Program-made: the position numbers and the translations under genes
NCBI RefSeq assembly: GCF_020037125.1
Contig: NZ_JAIQDG010000002.1
Location: 496,001 to 560,000, forward strand
DNA: 64,000 nucleotides
Direction: 5' to 3'
DNA from: Myxococcus sp. RHSTA-1-4
GTDB lineage: Bacteria > Myxococcota > Myxococcia > Myxococcales > Myxococcaceae
Shown here: positions 20,496-30,879 of the stretch, piece after piece
How the letters are laid out: each line of letters begins with the position of its first letter
Numbering within the stretch: position 1 is the first letter of the stretch
Notes under the pieces: model-generated
Databases searched by the model: none
Seen by the model: the letters and a program-made list of their open reading frames with translations, nothing else
What the model was told of the DNA's origin: nothing

Positions 20496-21398
20496 TTGCG
20501 CGAGCCGCTCCTGCGGGCAGTGACGTTCCTGGCTTCGAACCTGCTCGTCCTCATGGCCCTGGCCCTGGGGCTCTCGATGGACTGGCGCCGGAGCCTGGTG
20601 GAATTCCGGCGGCCCGTTTTCTGGCGCGGTGTCGTGCTGGCGCTCCTCGTCGTGCCTGCGTGGACCATCGCCATCGTCAAGGTGCTGCCGCTCCACCCCG
20701 TCGTCGCCGGCGCGCTCCTGCTCATGGCCTTCAGCCCCGGCGTGCTCCTGCTCGTCAGGGTCGTGCGGGGTCAGCGGGGGAATGTGCCGCTGGCCATGGC
20801 GCTGTCACTGACGTTGACCCTGGCGGCCCTCCTCCTGCTGCCCCTGGCGCTCCGGGGGCTCAACGCGCTCTTCCCGTTGACGTTCCGGGTTCCTTCCGCG
20901 GCGCTCTTCACCGCCATCCTCCCCGGCGTGCTGCTGCCACTCGCCCTGGGGAGCGCGCTCCGGTGGTGGCGGCCGGGCCTCGCCAGGTGGCTGCGGCCCG
21001 GAGCGGACCTCCTCGCCAAGGTGGCGCTGATCGCCAGCGCGCTCGTGTTGCTGGGCCTCGGCGTGCCGCGGCTTCGTGCCGTGGATGGATGGGCGCTGCT
21101 CGCGGTGTTCCTGATGGTCTGCGGTGGGGCCTTCATCGGGCACATGGCCGGGGGGCCCGCGCTCGAGGACCGGAGGACGCTCGCCATCGCCGGAGCCGTT
21201 GGCAACCCGGCCATCGCCATGTTCGTCGCGAGCGTCAGCTACCCCGAGATGAACCTGCTCCCCATCATGGCGGCCTTCGTTCTGCTGCGCACCCTGGCGC
21301 TCCTGCCGTACAAGCGGTGGAGCAGGCACCTCGAGATCCGGACGACCCCACGGCCTCCGGGGCCGCTGCTACGGTCGGGACCGCGACTCCCGGTGTAG
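20496..21398 (+). CDS. Bile acid:sodium symporter (BASS)-like membrane transporter
   Basis: About eight or nine membrane helices are predicted in 300 residues, with the GAVGNPAIAMFVASVSYPEMN segment resembling the substrate/sodium crossover of the BASS/SBF fold. The frame is open upstream, but AAGGAGG (20484-20490) lies 5 nt before TTG 20496 and the residues before it are Arg/Pro-rich and unlike a transporter, so TTG is the likely start. Substrate is unknown: related proteins move bile acids, pyruvate or pantothenate precursors. It is divergent from the M20 amidohydrolase, which may share its regulation. Confidence 0.6.
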   Translation: MREPLLRAVTFLASNLLVLMALALGLSMDWRRSLVEFRRPVFWRGVVLALLVVPAWTIAIVKVLPLHPVVAGALLLMAFSPGVLLLVRVVRGQRGNVPLAMALSLTLTLAALLLLPLALRGLNALFPLTFRVPSAALFTAILPGVLLPLALGSALRWWRPGLARWLRPGADLLAKVALIASALVLLGLGVPRLRAVDGWALLAVFLMVCGGAFIGHMAGGPALEDRRTLAIAGAVGNPAIAMFVASVSYPEMNLLPIMAAFVLLRTLALLPYKRWSRHLEIRTTPRPPGPLLRSGPRLPV

Positions 21399-21454
21399 CG
21401 CGCGCGGACCGGTGCCGCCTGGAGCGGGACGCCGGTTCCACGTCACCGTGAATC

Positions 21455-21482
21455 TTGCGAGGATGCGGGGGCCTCGTAGGCT
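21455..21482 (+). promoter_or_regulatory. Candidate promoter giving a leaderless xerC transcript
   Basis: TTGCGA (21455-21460), 16-bp spacer, TAGGCT (21477-21482), ending 9 bp before the xerC ATG. No Shine-Dalgarno sequence lies between, so translation may start at or next to the 5' end. Confidence 0.35.
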
Positions 21483-21491
21483 CATCGCGCC

Positions 21492-22394
21492 ATGACGAAC
21501 CTGTCGCCGCTGCTGGAGAAGTTCCGCGTCCACCTGGAGGACGAGAAGGGCGCGTCGCCGCACACGGTGCGCAACTACCTCATCGACCTGGTGGACTTCG
21601 AGCGCTACCTCGTCGAGCGGATGAAGCTGTCGCTCCTGTCCGGCACGCACGCGGCGATTCGTGGCTACCTGGGCACGCTGAGCACGGACCACGCGCCCGC
21701 GAGCCGGGCGCGGCGGCTGGCGAGCATCAAGTCGTTCTACAAGTACCTCGTGCGGCAGAAGCTGCTGCCGGCGAGCCCCGCGAAGCTGGTGAAGAGCCCG
21801 AAGCTGCCCAAGGCGCTGCCCAAGGTGCTGCCGGTGGAGGAGGTGTTCGCCCTCATCGACGTGCACGACCTGAAGACGGTGCTCGGGCTGCGGGACAAGG
21901 CCATCCTGGAGCTGCTCTACGGGGGCGGGCTGCGTATCAGCGAGCTGTGCGGCCTGGACCTGCTGGACGTGGACCGGAAGGGGCGCATCGTCCGGGTGAT
22001 GGGCAAGGGGAGCAAGGAGCGGCTGGTGCCGGTGAACGCGCAGGCCATCCGCGCGCTGGAGGCATACCTCGCGCGGCGGGGCGAGCTGCTGGCGACGCCG
22101 AAGCCGGGGCAGGACCCGGAGGCGATGTTCCTCAACTTCCGCGGGGGCCGGCTGACGCCGAGGAGCATCGCGCGGCACCTGGACGCGCACGTGCTGAAGT
22201 GCGCGCTGACGCGCAAGGTGAGCCCGCATGCGCTGCGCCACTCGTTCGCCACGCACCTGCTGGGTGGTGGTGCGGACATCCGCAGCATCCAGGAGCTGCT
22301 CGGTCATTCGAGCCTGTCCACGACGCAGCGGTATACCCAGGTGACCTGGGAGCAGCTCCAGCAGGTCTACGACGCCGCGCATCCGCGGGCGTGA
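21492..22394 (+). CDS. xerC: Tyrosine recombinase XerC
   Basis: The 300-residue protein has an N-terminal SAM-like core-binding domain (HTVRNYLIDLVDFERYL, SIKSFYKYL) and a C-terminal catalytic domain with GGGLRISEL (Arg), HALRHSFATHLL (His-x-x-Arg), LGHSSLSTTQRYTQV (His and nucleophile Tyr). It resolves chromosome dimers at dif with XerD. Its position directly before hslV-hslU repeats the codV-clpQ-clpY order known in Bacillus, which favours XerC over an integrase of mobile DNA. Confidence 0.92.
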   Translation: MTNLSPLLEKFRVHLEDEKGASPHTVRNYLIDLVDFERYLVERMKLSLLSGTHAAIRGYLGTLSTDHAPASRARRLASIKSFYKYLVRQKLLPASPAKLVKSPKLPKALPKVLPVEEVFALIDVHDLKTVLGLRDKAILELLYGGGLRISELCGLDLLDVDRKGRIVRVMGKGSKERLVPVNAQAIRALEAYLARRGELLATPKPGQDPEAMFLNFRGGRLTPRSIARHLDAHVLKCALTRKVSPHALRHSFATHLLGGGADIRSIQELLGHSSLSTTQRYTQVTWEQLQQVYDAAHPRA

Positions 22395-22482
22395 GGGGGT
22401 AGGGGAGCCCGGGGCCCCAGGGGGGCCTCCGCTTCCACCCCGTCCCGGAACGGTACGAGAGCGGACAAGCAGGCAGTGTTCC

Positions 22483-22511
22483 TTGGAAAACCGCTGCCCG
22501 GCTTGTTAGAC
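22483..22511 (+). promoter_or_regulatory. Candidate promoter of hslVU
   Basis: TTGGAA (22483-22488), 17-bp spacer, TTAGAC (22506-22511), ending 10 bp before the hslV ATG. There is no CCCCAT-type heat-shock -10 box and no ribosome site, so a leaderless message is likely. Confidence 0.4.
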
Positions 22512-22521
22512 CCGTGGGCCT

Positions 22522-23049
22522 ATGTTCCACGGCACCACCATTCTCTGCGTGCGACGCGACGGGAAGGTCGCCATCGCCAGCGACGGCCAGGTCTCCTTCG
22601 ACAAGACCGTGATGAAGAACACGGCGAAGAAGGTCCGCAAGCTGGGCGAGGGCCAGGTCCTCGCCGGCTTCGCCGGCAGCACCGCCGACGCCTTCACCCT
22701 CTTCGAGCGCTTCGAGGGCAAGCTCAAGGAGCACCAGAAGAACATGGCCCGCGCCTGCGTCGAGCTGGGCAAGGACTGGCGCACCGACCGCTTCCTCCGC
22801 CGCCTGGAAGCCCTCCTCGTCGTCGCCGACAAGGAGAAGACCTTCATCCTCTCCGGCGCGGGCGACGTGATTGAACCCGATTACGGCATCGCCGCCGTCG
22901 GCTCCGGCGGACCCTACGCGCTCGCAGCCGCGCGCGCCCTCATGGCCCACACCCAGATGCCCGCCCGAGAGGTCGCCCAGCAGTCCCTCGCCATCGCCGG
23001 CGAAATCGACATCTACACCAACTCCAACATCTCCATCGAAGAGCTCTAG
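22522..23049 (+). CDS. hslV: HslV, proteolytic subunit of the HslUV (ClpYQ) protease
   Basis: The 175-residue protein is a threonine peptidase of the proteasome beta type. The N-terminal [20 protein letters not shown] contains the nucleophile Thr5, exposed after removal of four residues, and [15 protein letters not shown] is conserved near the C-terminal half. Dodecameric HslV degrades proteins unfolded by HslU. hslU follows 12 bp downstream. Confidence 0.96.
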   Translation: MFHGTTILCVRRDGKVAIASDGQVSFDKTVMKNTAKKVRKLGEGQVLAGFAGSTADAFTLFERFEGKLKEHQKNMARACVELGKDWRTDRFLRRLEALLVVADKEKTFILSGAGDVIEPDYGIAAVGSGGPYALAAARALMAHTQMPAREVAQQSLAIAGEIDIYTNSNISIEEL

Positions 23050-23061
23050 GAGTCACCGCCC

Positions 23062-24459
23062 GTGGCCGAGTCTCGAAAGATGTCCGCCTTCACGCCCCGC
23101 GAGGTCGTCAGCGAGCTGGACCGCTACATCGTCGGGCAGAACGACGCCAAGCGCGCCGTCGCCATCGCCCTGCGCAACCGCTGGCGCCGCCAGCAGGTCT
23201 CCGACGACCTGCGCGACGAAATCCACCCGAAGAACATCATCATGATTGGCCCCACCGGCGTGGGGAAGACGGAGATCGCCCGGCGCCTCGCGAAGCTCGC
23301 CCAGGCCCCCTTCGTCAAGGTGGAGGCCTCCAAGTTCACCGAGGTCGGCTACGTCGGCCGCGACGTCGAGTCCATGATTCGCGACCTCGTCGAGGCCGCC
23401 ATCTCCCTCGTCCGCGAGGAGGAGACCGAGAAGGTCCGCCCCCGCGCCGAGGAGCTCGCCGAGGACCGGCTGATGGAATTGCTCCACGGTGGCGGCGCCG
23501 CGCGCCCGTCCACGCCGCCGCCCTTCGGCTTCGCCCCGCCGCCCCCGCCTCCGCCCCAGCGCCTGGGCGACGCCGAGCGCGAGAAGCTCCGCGCCCAGCT
23601 CCGCGCCGGCACCCTGGATGACCAGTTCGTGGAGGTGGAGACCGCCGACTCCGCGCCCACCTTCATGCGCGGCTTCTCCGGCCAGGGCATGGAGGAGATT
23701 GGCGTCAACCTCCAGGACCTCTTCAAGAACATGCCGGGCATGAACAAGACGCGGCGCCGCCGCGTGAAGGTGCCCGAGGCGCTCCAGCTCCTGCGCCAGG
23801 AAGAGGCCCAGAAGCTGGTGGACCCGGACCGCGTCCAGCGCGAGGCCGTGGCCCGCGCCGAGTCCAGCGGCATTGTCTTCATCGACGAAATCGACAAGAT
23901 CGCCAGCCGCGAGGGCGGCAAGGGCGGAGCCGGTCCGGACGTCTCCCGCGAGGGCGTCCAGCGCGACATCCTCCCCATCGTCGAGGGCTCCACCGTCACC
24001 ACCAAGTACGGCATGGTGAAGACGGACCACATGCTCTTCATCGCCGCGGGCGCCTTCCACGTCTCCAAGCCCAGCGACCTCATCCCCGAGCTCCAGGGCC
24101 GCTTCCCCATCCGCGTGGAGCTGGAGCCCCTGTCCGGCGAGGACCTGGTCCGCATCCTCCGCGAGCCGAAGAACTCGCTCCTGCGCCAGTACACCGCGCT
24201 CCTGTCCACCGAAGGTGTGCGCCTGTCCTTCACCGACGACGCCGTGGTGGAGCTGGCGCGCATCGCCCAGCAGGCGAACGAGCGCACGCAGAACATCGGC
24301 GCCCGGCGGCTGCACACGGTGCTGGAGCGCCTGCTGGACGAGGTGTCCTTCTCCGCCACGGAGATGGGGCCCCGGGACTTCCAGGTGGACGCGGCTTATG
24401 TGCGCGAACGCCTGACCTCCATCGTCCAGGACGAGGACCTGTCGCGCTACATCCTCTAG
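23062..24459 (+). CDS. hslU: HslU, ATPase subunit of the HslUV protease
   Basis: The 465-residue AAA+ unfoldase begins [21 protein letters not shown]. It has Walker [10 protein letters not shown], the I-domain insertion (about 110-250, with a Pro-rich patch near 150), Walker [10 protein letters not shown] and sensor [15 protein letters not shown]. The C-terminal end is the usual DLSRYIL that docks into HslV. GTG 23062 is the start, with AGGAG 9 nt upstream. Confidence 0.96.
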   Translation: MAESRKMSAFTPREVVSELDRYIVGQNDAKRAVAIALRNRWRRQQVSDDLRDEIHPKNIIMIGPTGVGKTEIARRLAKLAQAPFVKVEASKFTEVGYVGRDVESMIRDLVEAAISLVREEETEKVRPRAEELAEDRLMELLHGGGAARPSTPPPFGFAPPPPPPPQRLGDAEREKLRAQLRAGTLDDQFVEVETADSAPTFMRGFSGQGMEEIGVNLQDLFKNMPGMNKTRRRRVKVPEALQLLRQEEAQKLVDPDRVQREAVARAESSGIVFIDEIDKIASREGGKGGAGPDVSREGVQRDILPIVEGSTVTTKYGMVKTDHMLFIAAGAFHVSKPSDLIPELQGRFPIRVELEPLSGEDLVRILREPKNSLLRQYTALLSTEGVRLSFTDDAVVELARIAQQANERTQNIGARRLHTVLERLLDEVSFSATEMGPRDFQVDAAYVRERLTSIVQDEDLSRYIL

Positions 24460-24503
24460 CGCGCTATACCCCGCGCGCCACTTCCAGCAGAAGGAAGACT
24501 CCC

Positions 24504-25736
24504 TTGTCGCAACCCCAGCCGTCCTCCGCTTCCTCCACGCCCGCCAACGACGCCATCATCCAGAAGGCGAAACGGCACCTGCTGCAGAACTACAAGCAGC
24601 AGCCCGTCGTCCTGGTGCGCGGCCAGGGTACGCGCGTGTGGGACGCGGACGGGCGCGAGTACCTGGACCTGCTGGGCGGCATCGCCACGTGCGCGCTCGG
24701 CCACTGCCACCCGGAGGTGGTGGCCGCGGCCAAGGCGCAGCTCGACTCGCTCTGGCACGTCTCCAACGTCTTCTACTCGCAGCCGCAGATCGACCTGGCC
24801 GCCCAGCTCACCGAGTGGTCCGGGCTGCCGCGCGCCTTCTTCTGCAACTCGGGCGGTGAGGCGAACGAGGCGCTCCTCAAGCTGGCCCGCAAGGTGATGA
24901 AGGACCGCGGCACGCCCGAGCGCTACGAGGTCATCAGCTTCGACAAGAGCTTCCACGGCCGCACCCTGGCCACCGTCACCGCCACCGGCCAGCCGAAGTA
25001 CCACGCCGGCTTCGAGCCGCTGCCCGCGGGCTTCACCCACGTGCCCTACGGCGACATCGACGCCGTCCGCCGCGCCGTGGGCCCGGCCACCGCGGCCATC
25101 CTCGTGGAGCCCATCCAGGGCGAGGGTGGGGTGCGCGCCGCGCCCCCGGGCTTCCTCACCGCCCTGCGCGCCCTCTGCGACGAGCGCGGGCTGCTGCTCC
25201 TCGTGGACGAGGTGCAGACGGGCATGGGCCGCACCGGCAAGCCCTTCGGCTTCATGCACGAGGGCATCCGCCCGGACGCCATCAGCGTCGCCAAGGCGCT
25301 GGGCAACGGCCTGCCCATCGGCGCCATGCTCTGCCGCGAGGAGCTGGCCGTCAGCCTCACCCCGGGCACCCACGGCTCCACCTTCGGCGGCAACCTGGTG
25401 GCCGCCGCCGCCGCCAACGCCGTGCTGCGCATCCTCCGCCGTCCGGAGGTCCTCCAGGACGTGCAGGCCAAGGGCGAGCACTTCCTCGCCCGCGCCCGCG
25501 CGCTGCAAGGCCGCCTGCCCCCCGGCCGCATCCAGGACGTGCGCGGCCAGGGCCTGCTGCTGGGCCTGGAGCTGGACCGGGACGTGGCCCCGGTGATTGG
25601 CCTCCTCCGCGAGGCCGGCATCCTGGTGAATGCCGCCGGCGAGCGCACCGTGCGCTTCGCGCCCCCCTTCATCGTCACCCGGGAGGAGCTGGACGAGGGC
25701 CTGGCCGTCGTCGAGCGCGTGCTGGCCGCCCTGTGA
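24504..25736 (+). CDS. argD: Acetylornithine/succinylornithine aminotransferase family protein
   Basis: The 410-residue class-III PLP aminotransferase shows GGIATCALGHCHPEV, FFCNSGGEANEAL, SFHGRTLATV, VDEVQTGMGRTG and the PLP-binding Lys264 in SVAKALGNG. ArgD converts N-acetylglutamate semialdehyde to N-acetylornithine in arginine synthesis. No other arg gene adjoins it, so a related omega-aminotransferase role remains possible. Start TTG 24504 follows AAGGAAG. The first 17 residues (Ser/Pro/Ala-rich) lie outside the fold. Confidence 0.85.
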   Translation: MSQPQPSSASSTPANDAIIQKAKRHLLQNYKQQPVVLVRGQGTRVWDADGREYLDLLGGIATCALGHCHPEVVAAAKAQLDSLWHVSNVFYSQPQIDLAAQLTEWSGLPRAFFCNSGGEANEALLKLARKVMKDRGTPERYEVISFDKSFHGRTLATVTATGQPKYHAGFEPLPAGFTHVPYGDIDAVRRAVGPATAAILVEPIQGEGGVRAAPPGFLTALRALCDERGLLLLVDEVQTGMGRTGKPFGFMHEGIRPDAISVAKALGNGLPIGAMLCREELAVSLTPGTHGSTFGGNLVAAAAANAVLRILRRPEVLQDVQAKGEHFLARARALQGRLPPGRIQDVRGQGLLLGLELDRDVAPVIGLLREAGILVNAAGERTVRFAPPFIVTREELDEGLAVVERVLAAL

Positions 25737-25790
25737 GGTGCTGTCGGCGGCATCCCACTCACGAAAACCCGGAAACCGTGTCCTGGACGT

Positions 25791-25820
25791 TTGACGCCCC
25801 GCGTCCGGGGACTCTAGTCT
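25791..25820 (+). promoter_or_regulatory. Sigma-70-type promoter of the J-domain/DnaK/TPR operon
   Basis: TTGACG (25791-25796), 18-bp spacer, TAGTCT (25815-25820). The transcript would start near 25827, 28 nt before GTG 25855. No CIRCE or heat-shock element was seen. Confidence 0.5.
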
Positions 25821-25854
25821 GGCCCTTCCCACAGCCCTTTCGCGGACCGTCCTT

Positions 25855-27231
25855 GTGAGCGCGCCAAACACGATCACCGGGCTGGGGGCCCGGACGGACC
25901 ACATCGCCACGGTGCCCCACCTCGACCCCGCCCGCCTCCAGCTCACCGCTGAAGAGGGTGCGGTGCTGTCGCTCGTGGGGCGGGTGGAGCGCATCGACCA
26001 GGTGCTGGCCCGCTCCTCGCTGGGCGAGGCCCGCACCATCGCCGTGCTGCTGGCACTGCGGGCCAAGGGCGCCATCGTCCCCGCCCGCGTGGTGTCTCGC
26101 GGGCAGCCGGCACCGGTGGTGGATGCCGCCATGGCCGAGGAGGTGGACCTCGAGCCGGAGCGGAAGAAGGAAATCATCGACCTGGAGCGGGCCCTGGACG
26201 CGATGGACCACTTCGCGGTGCTGGGCGTGAAGCCGGGCGCCTCCGCGGCGGAGGTGAAGCAGGCGTACTACAACGCCTCGCGCCGCTACCACCCGGACCG
26301 CTACTTCGGGAAGAACCTGGGCAGCTTCCGCGCCCGCATGGAGCGCATCTTCCGGCGCCTCACCGACGCCCACAACGTCCTCACCCAGCCGGACAAGCGC
26401 GAGGCGTACCTCCGGGCCCACCCCGCGCTGGCGTCCGCCGCCGCGGCCGCCACGCCGCCTCCCGCGGCTCCGCCTCCGCCCGAGCCGCTCCAGCCGCTGA
26501 CGCTGACGCCCGAGCCGCCCCCGGTCCACGTCGTCTCGCCGGCACCTCCGCCCCGGCCCGTGGCCCCACCGCCGCGCGCCCCGAGCCCACCTCCACGGCC
26601 CCCGAGCCCGCCGCCGCCCGCGCCGCCCGCGCCGCCCGCGAACGACGCGGAGTCCGAGGCCCGCCGCGCCGAGCGGCAGGCCCGCCTGGCGCGGCATCCG
26701 TACATGGCGCGCACCGGGAAGCTCACCGAGCTGATTGCCCGGGGCAAGGCGGCCCTCGCCCGGGGCGACTGGGAGCGGGCCTACCAGGACTTCCACCAGG
26801 TGCAGCTCCTCGACTCGAAGAACCGCGAGGTGGTGACGCTGCTGACGGAGGCCCGCCGCAAGCACGACGAGCAGCGGGCCCTCTCGGAGCTGGCGCGGGG
26901 GCGCGAGCTGGAGCTGCACGGGGACATCAACGGAGCCCTCGCCGCGTACCGGCTCGCCAGCTCACTGGACGAGCGGAGCGCCGACGCCGCCTTCCGCGCC
27001 GCGCGTCTGGGCTACCAGCTCGGGTACGATGCGAACGAGGTTCGCACCCTGGCGTACCGCGCCGTGGACCTGCAGCCGGGGCGTGTCGAGCACCAGCTAC
27101 TGCTCGGGAAGGTGTTGACGGACGCCGGAGCGAAGCAACGCGCGAAGCGGGCCTTCGAGGATGCGGCGAAGCTGGACCCGGACAACGCCGAAGCGAAGGC
27201 GGCGCTCAAGAAGCTGCGCTGGCCGTTCTAG
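25855..27231 (+). CDS. J-domain/TPR fusion protein, co-chaperone for the adjacent DnaK
   Basis: The 458-residue protein has an N-terminal region (about 1-100) with the look of a DUF4388/PATAN-like helical domain (LSLVGRVERIDQVLARSSLGEARTI). A J domain follows at about 118-185 with the essential HPD (RYHPDRYF), then a Pro-rich linker of about 75 residues, then TPR-like helices to the end. The HPD motif stimulates Hsp70 ATPase; the TPRs would hold clients. It sits 27 bp before a dnaK paralogue, so the two probably work together. No Gly/Phe region or zinc finger is present, so it is not the housekeeping DnaJ. Confidence 0.82.
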   Translation: MSAPNTITGLGARTDHIATVPHLDPARLQLTAEEGAVLSLVGRVERIDQVLARSSLGEARTIAVLLALRAKGAIVPARVVSRGQPAPVVDAAMAEEVDLEPERKKEIIDLERALDAMDHFAVLGVKPGASAAEVKQAYYNASRRYHPDRYFGKNLGSFRARMERIFRRLTDAHNVLTQPDKREAYLRAHPALASAAAAATPPPAAPPPPEPLQPLTLTPEPPPVHVVSPAPPPRPVAPPPRAPSPPPRPPSPPPPAPPAPPANDAESEARRAERQARLARHPYMARTGKLTELIARGKAALARGDWERAYQDFHQVQLLDSKNREVVTLLTEARRKHDEQRALSELARGRELELHGDINGALAAYRLASSLDERSADAAFRAARLGYQLGYDANEVRTLAYRAVDLQPGRVEHQLLLGKVLTDAGAKQRAKRAFEDAAKLDPDNAEAKAALKKLRWPF

Positions 27232-27258
27232 ACGCTAGGATGATGAGCACGGTTCCCC

Positions 27259-29100
<1,842 letters not shown>

Positions 29101-29973
29101 ATGAGCCCCCAGCGCGCCAACCAGCTCATCGAGGCGGGACTGTGGCTGCGGCTGAGCGGCGACCATCAAGGCGCGCAGAAGCTGTTCGAGCGCGCGTTGC
29201 AGCTGGACCCCGGCAACACGCGGGCCCGTGAGTACCTGGAGGGAGCGGGCGTGGCACAGGGGGCCTCACCGTTCCCGGCTCCCCCGACGGAGCCCGTGCG
29301 CGCGCAGGTGCTCGGGCGGATGACGCCGGTGGCGGCGCCGTCGCTGGAGGGAGACTGGGGCGCCTGGGCGGAAGGGCAGGGCGGACCGGAGGAGGCGAAT
29401 CCCTGGAAGACGCCCGCGCCGGTGTACCTCCCGGAGGATGGGGGAGACGGCGGACGGGTGGATGCGCTGGAGCTGCTCTCACGGGAGGACGAGTCCGAGC
29501 CGGAGGTGTTCAGCCTCCCCGAGAGCGACACGCAGGAGTACGGCGTCCCGCCGGAGGGTGACACGCAGGAGTACGGCGTGCCCGCGGGGGACAGCGAGCT
29601 GGATTTGCTGCTGCGTGGGGCGGAGGACCTGCTGGAGCTGGATGACCACTCGGGCGCGGTGGACCTGCTGTTCAAGGCGCAGGAGCTGGCCCCGGGAGAT
29701 CCGCGCGTGGAGGCGCTGAGGCAGCGCAGCGAGCGGATGCTGATGGCGATGCTGGAGTCCAAGCTGGGCGACCTGGGGCGGGTGCCCCGGGTGCGGCTGC
29801 AAGCCGACGACATCATCTGGCTGAACCTGGATCACCGTGCCGGCTTCGTGCTGGCGCAGATCGACGGCTCGGTGACCTACGAGGACCTGTTCGCCCTGTC
29901 CGGGATGACGCGGCTGGATACCGCGCGCATCCTGGCTCAGCTGCTGGACGAGGGCGTCATCTCGGCGGGCTGA
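29101..29973 (+). CDS. TPR adaptor protein of the DnaK operon
   Basis: The 290-residue protein begins on the base after the dnaK stop. It has TPR-type helices at about 3-45 (AQKLFERALQLDPGNTRAREYL) and 165-215 (AVDLLFKAQELAPGDPRVEAL). An acidic Pro/Gly linker between them carries the 11-residue tandem repeat. The compact C-terminal domain (about 225-290) contains FVLAQIDGSVTYEDLFALSG, a pattern seen in myxobacterial regulators of unknown mechanism. Its role is probably client or partner selection for the adjacent Hsp70. Confidence 0.65.
   Translation: MSPQRANQLIEAGLWLRLSGDHQGAQKLFERALQLDPGNTRAREYLEGAGVAQGASPFPAPPTEPVRAQVLGRMTPVAAPSLEGDWGAWAEGQGGPEEANPWKTPAPVYLPEDGGDGGRVDALELLSREDESEPEVFSLPESDTQEYGVPPEGDTQEYGVPAGDSELDLLLRGAEDLLELDDHSGAVDLLFKAQELAPGDPRVEALRQRSERMLMAMLESKLGDLGRVPRVRLQADDIIWLNLDHRAGFVLAQIDGSVTYEDLFALSGMTRLDTARILAQLLDEGVISAG
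29527..29592 (+). repeat. Two tandem 33-bp coding repeats
   Basis: Codons 143-153 and 154-164 of the TPR adaptor both read DTQEYGVP followed by three residues (PEG, then AGD). The nucleotide match is nearly perfect over the first 24 bp, which points to recent duplication or slippage. Confidence 0.75.
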
Positions 29974-29977
29974 CGCT

Positions 29978-30460
29978 TCAGCCCCCGCGGATGACCGCCG
30001 TCCAGGTCCCCTTCACCACCGTCTTGCCGGTCTGGTTGCGGGACTCGCTGGACACGACGAGGAAGGACATGCGCGCCTTGTCGAAGATGTTCTCGATGCG
30101 CCCGGTGGTGGTCATCACGTCGCCGGGCCGCATGACGTCCAGGAACTCCAGCTCCTGCTCGCCGTGCACCAGCATCAGCATGTTCACCGCCAATTCCGGG
30201 TCGGCGATGGCCGCGCTGAACGGGCGCACCGCGAAGACGACGGCGAAGCTGGGGAAGGCGATGAGGTCGAAGTATGGGCCAGCCTTCGCCGCCCGCGCGT
30301 CGTAGAGCAGGGGGCTGACGTGGGCGGGAGGCTCGCCCGGAGTGCCGGCGCCAGGGCGCGCGCCGCCCACCGCGAGCGCGAACTCGCGGAGCTTCTCCGC
30401 GCCAATGGTGTACGTGAAGGGGCCGTACTCGCGGCCGATGAAGCGCTTGTCGAGGGCCAT
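29978..30460 (-). CDS. HadA-like / FAS1-type MaoC dehydratase subunit
   Basis: The 160-residue protein starts MALDKRFIGREYGPFTYTIG and has the hot-dog elements AFPSFAVVFA, LVHGEQELEF and the MRPGDV turn. This matches the N-terminal FAS1-like dehydratase domain that pairs with a catalytic MaoC subunit, as HadA with HadB in mycolic acid elongation. It lacks the catalytic Asp-His loop, so it is probably the substrate-binding half. It lies 6 bp downstream of the hadB-like gene. Confidence 0.8.
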   Translation of the reverse strand: MALDKRFIGREYGPFTYTIGAEKLREFALAVGGARPGAGTPGEPPAHVSPLLYDARAAKAGPYFDLIAFPSFAVVFAVRPFSAAIADPELAVNMLMLVHGEQELEFLDVMRPGDVMTTTGRIENIFDKARMSFLVVSSESRNQTGKTVVKGTWTAVIRGG

Positions 30461-30466
30461 GGGGGT

Positions 30467-30862
30467 CTATCCGATGAAGGCTTCGACGACGGCGCCCTTG
30501 AGGACGTCCTCGCCGCGCTGGTTGGTGGCCGAGATTTCCGCGGTGAGCAGGCCGTCCTGCACCGAGCGGACCTTGCCCTGGAAGGTGATGACGTCCTCGG
30601 CCCGCACGGGCTTCGAGAAGCGCACCCTCACGCGCCGGATGCGGCCGGGGTCACCCACGAAGACGGCGACGGCCTCCACGGCCCAGCCCAGGGTGCACAG
30701 CCCCTGGAGGATGGCACCTCCAAGGCCGGCCTCCTTGCCGACCTCCGGGTCGATGTGGATGGGGTTGTAGTCCCCGGAAGCACCCGCGTAGTAGATCGGC
30801 CGGTACCGGTCGCACTCGCGTACATGCGTGAACGTGTCGCCTGGCTGGAAGGTGCGTGGCAT
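30467..30862 (-). CDS. HadB-like MaoC-domain (R)-3-hydroxyacyl dehydratase/hydratase
   Basis: The 131-residue single hot-dog domain carries the hydratase-2 signature YAGASGDYNPIHID, with the catalytic Asp and His. Such enzymes dehydrate or hydrate (3R)-hydroxyacyl thioesters. It follows the SDR gene by 17 bp and precedes the HadA-like subunit, so the two should form a heterodimer. Whether the carrier is CoA or ACP cannot be read from the sequence. Confidence 0.82.
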   Translation of the reverse strand: MPRTFQPGDTFTHVRECDRYRPIYYAGASGDYNPIHIDPEVGKEAGLGGAILQGLCTLGWAVEAVAVFVGDPGRIRRVRVRFSKPVRAEDVITFQGKVRSVQDGLLTAEISATNQRGEDVLKGAVVEAFIG

Positions 30863-30879
30863 CCCAGCGATCTACCACG

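Noticed and set aside
22483..22521. Heat-shock (sigma-32) promoter for hslVU
   Set aside because: The CCCCAT-type -10 box is absent; the spacing and hexamers fit a housekeeping promoter better.
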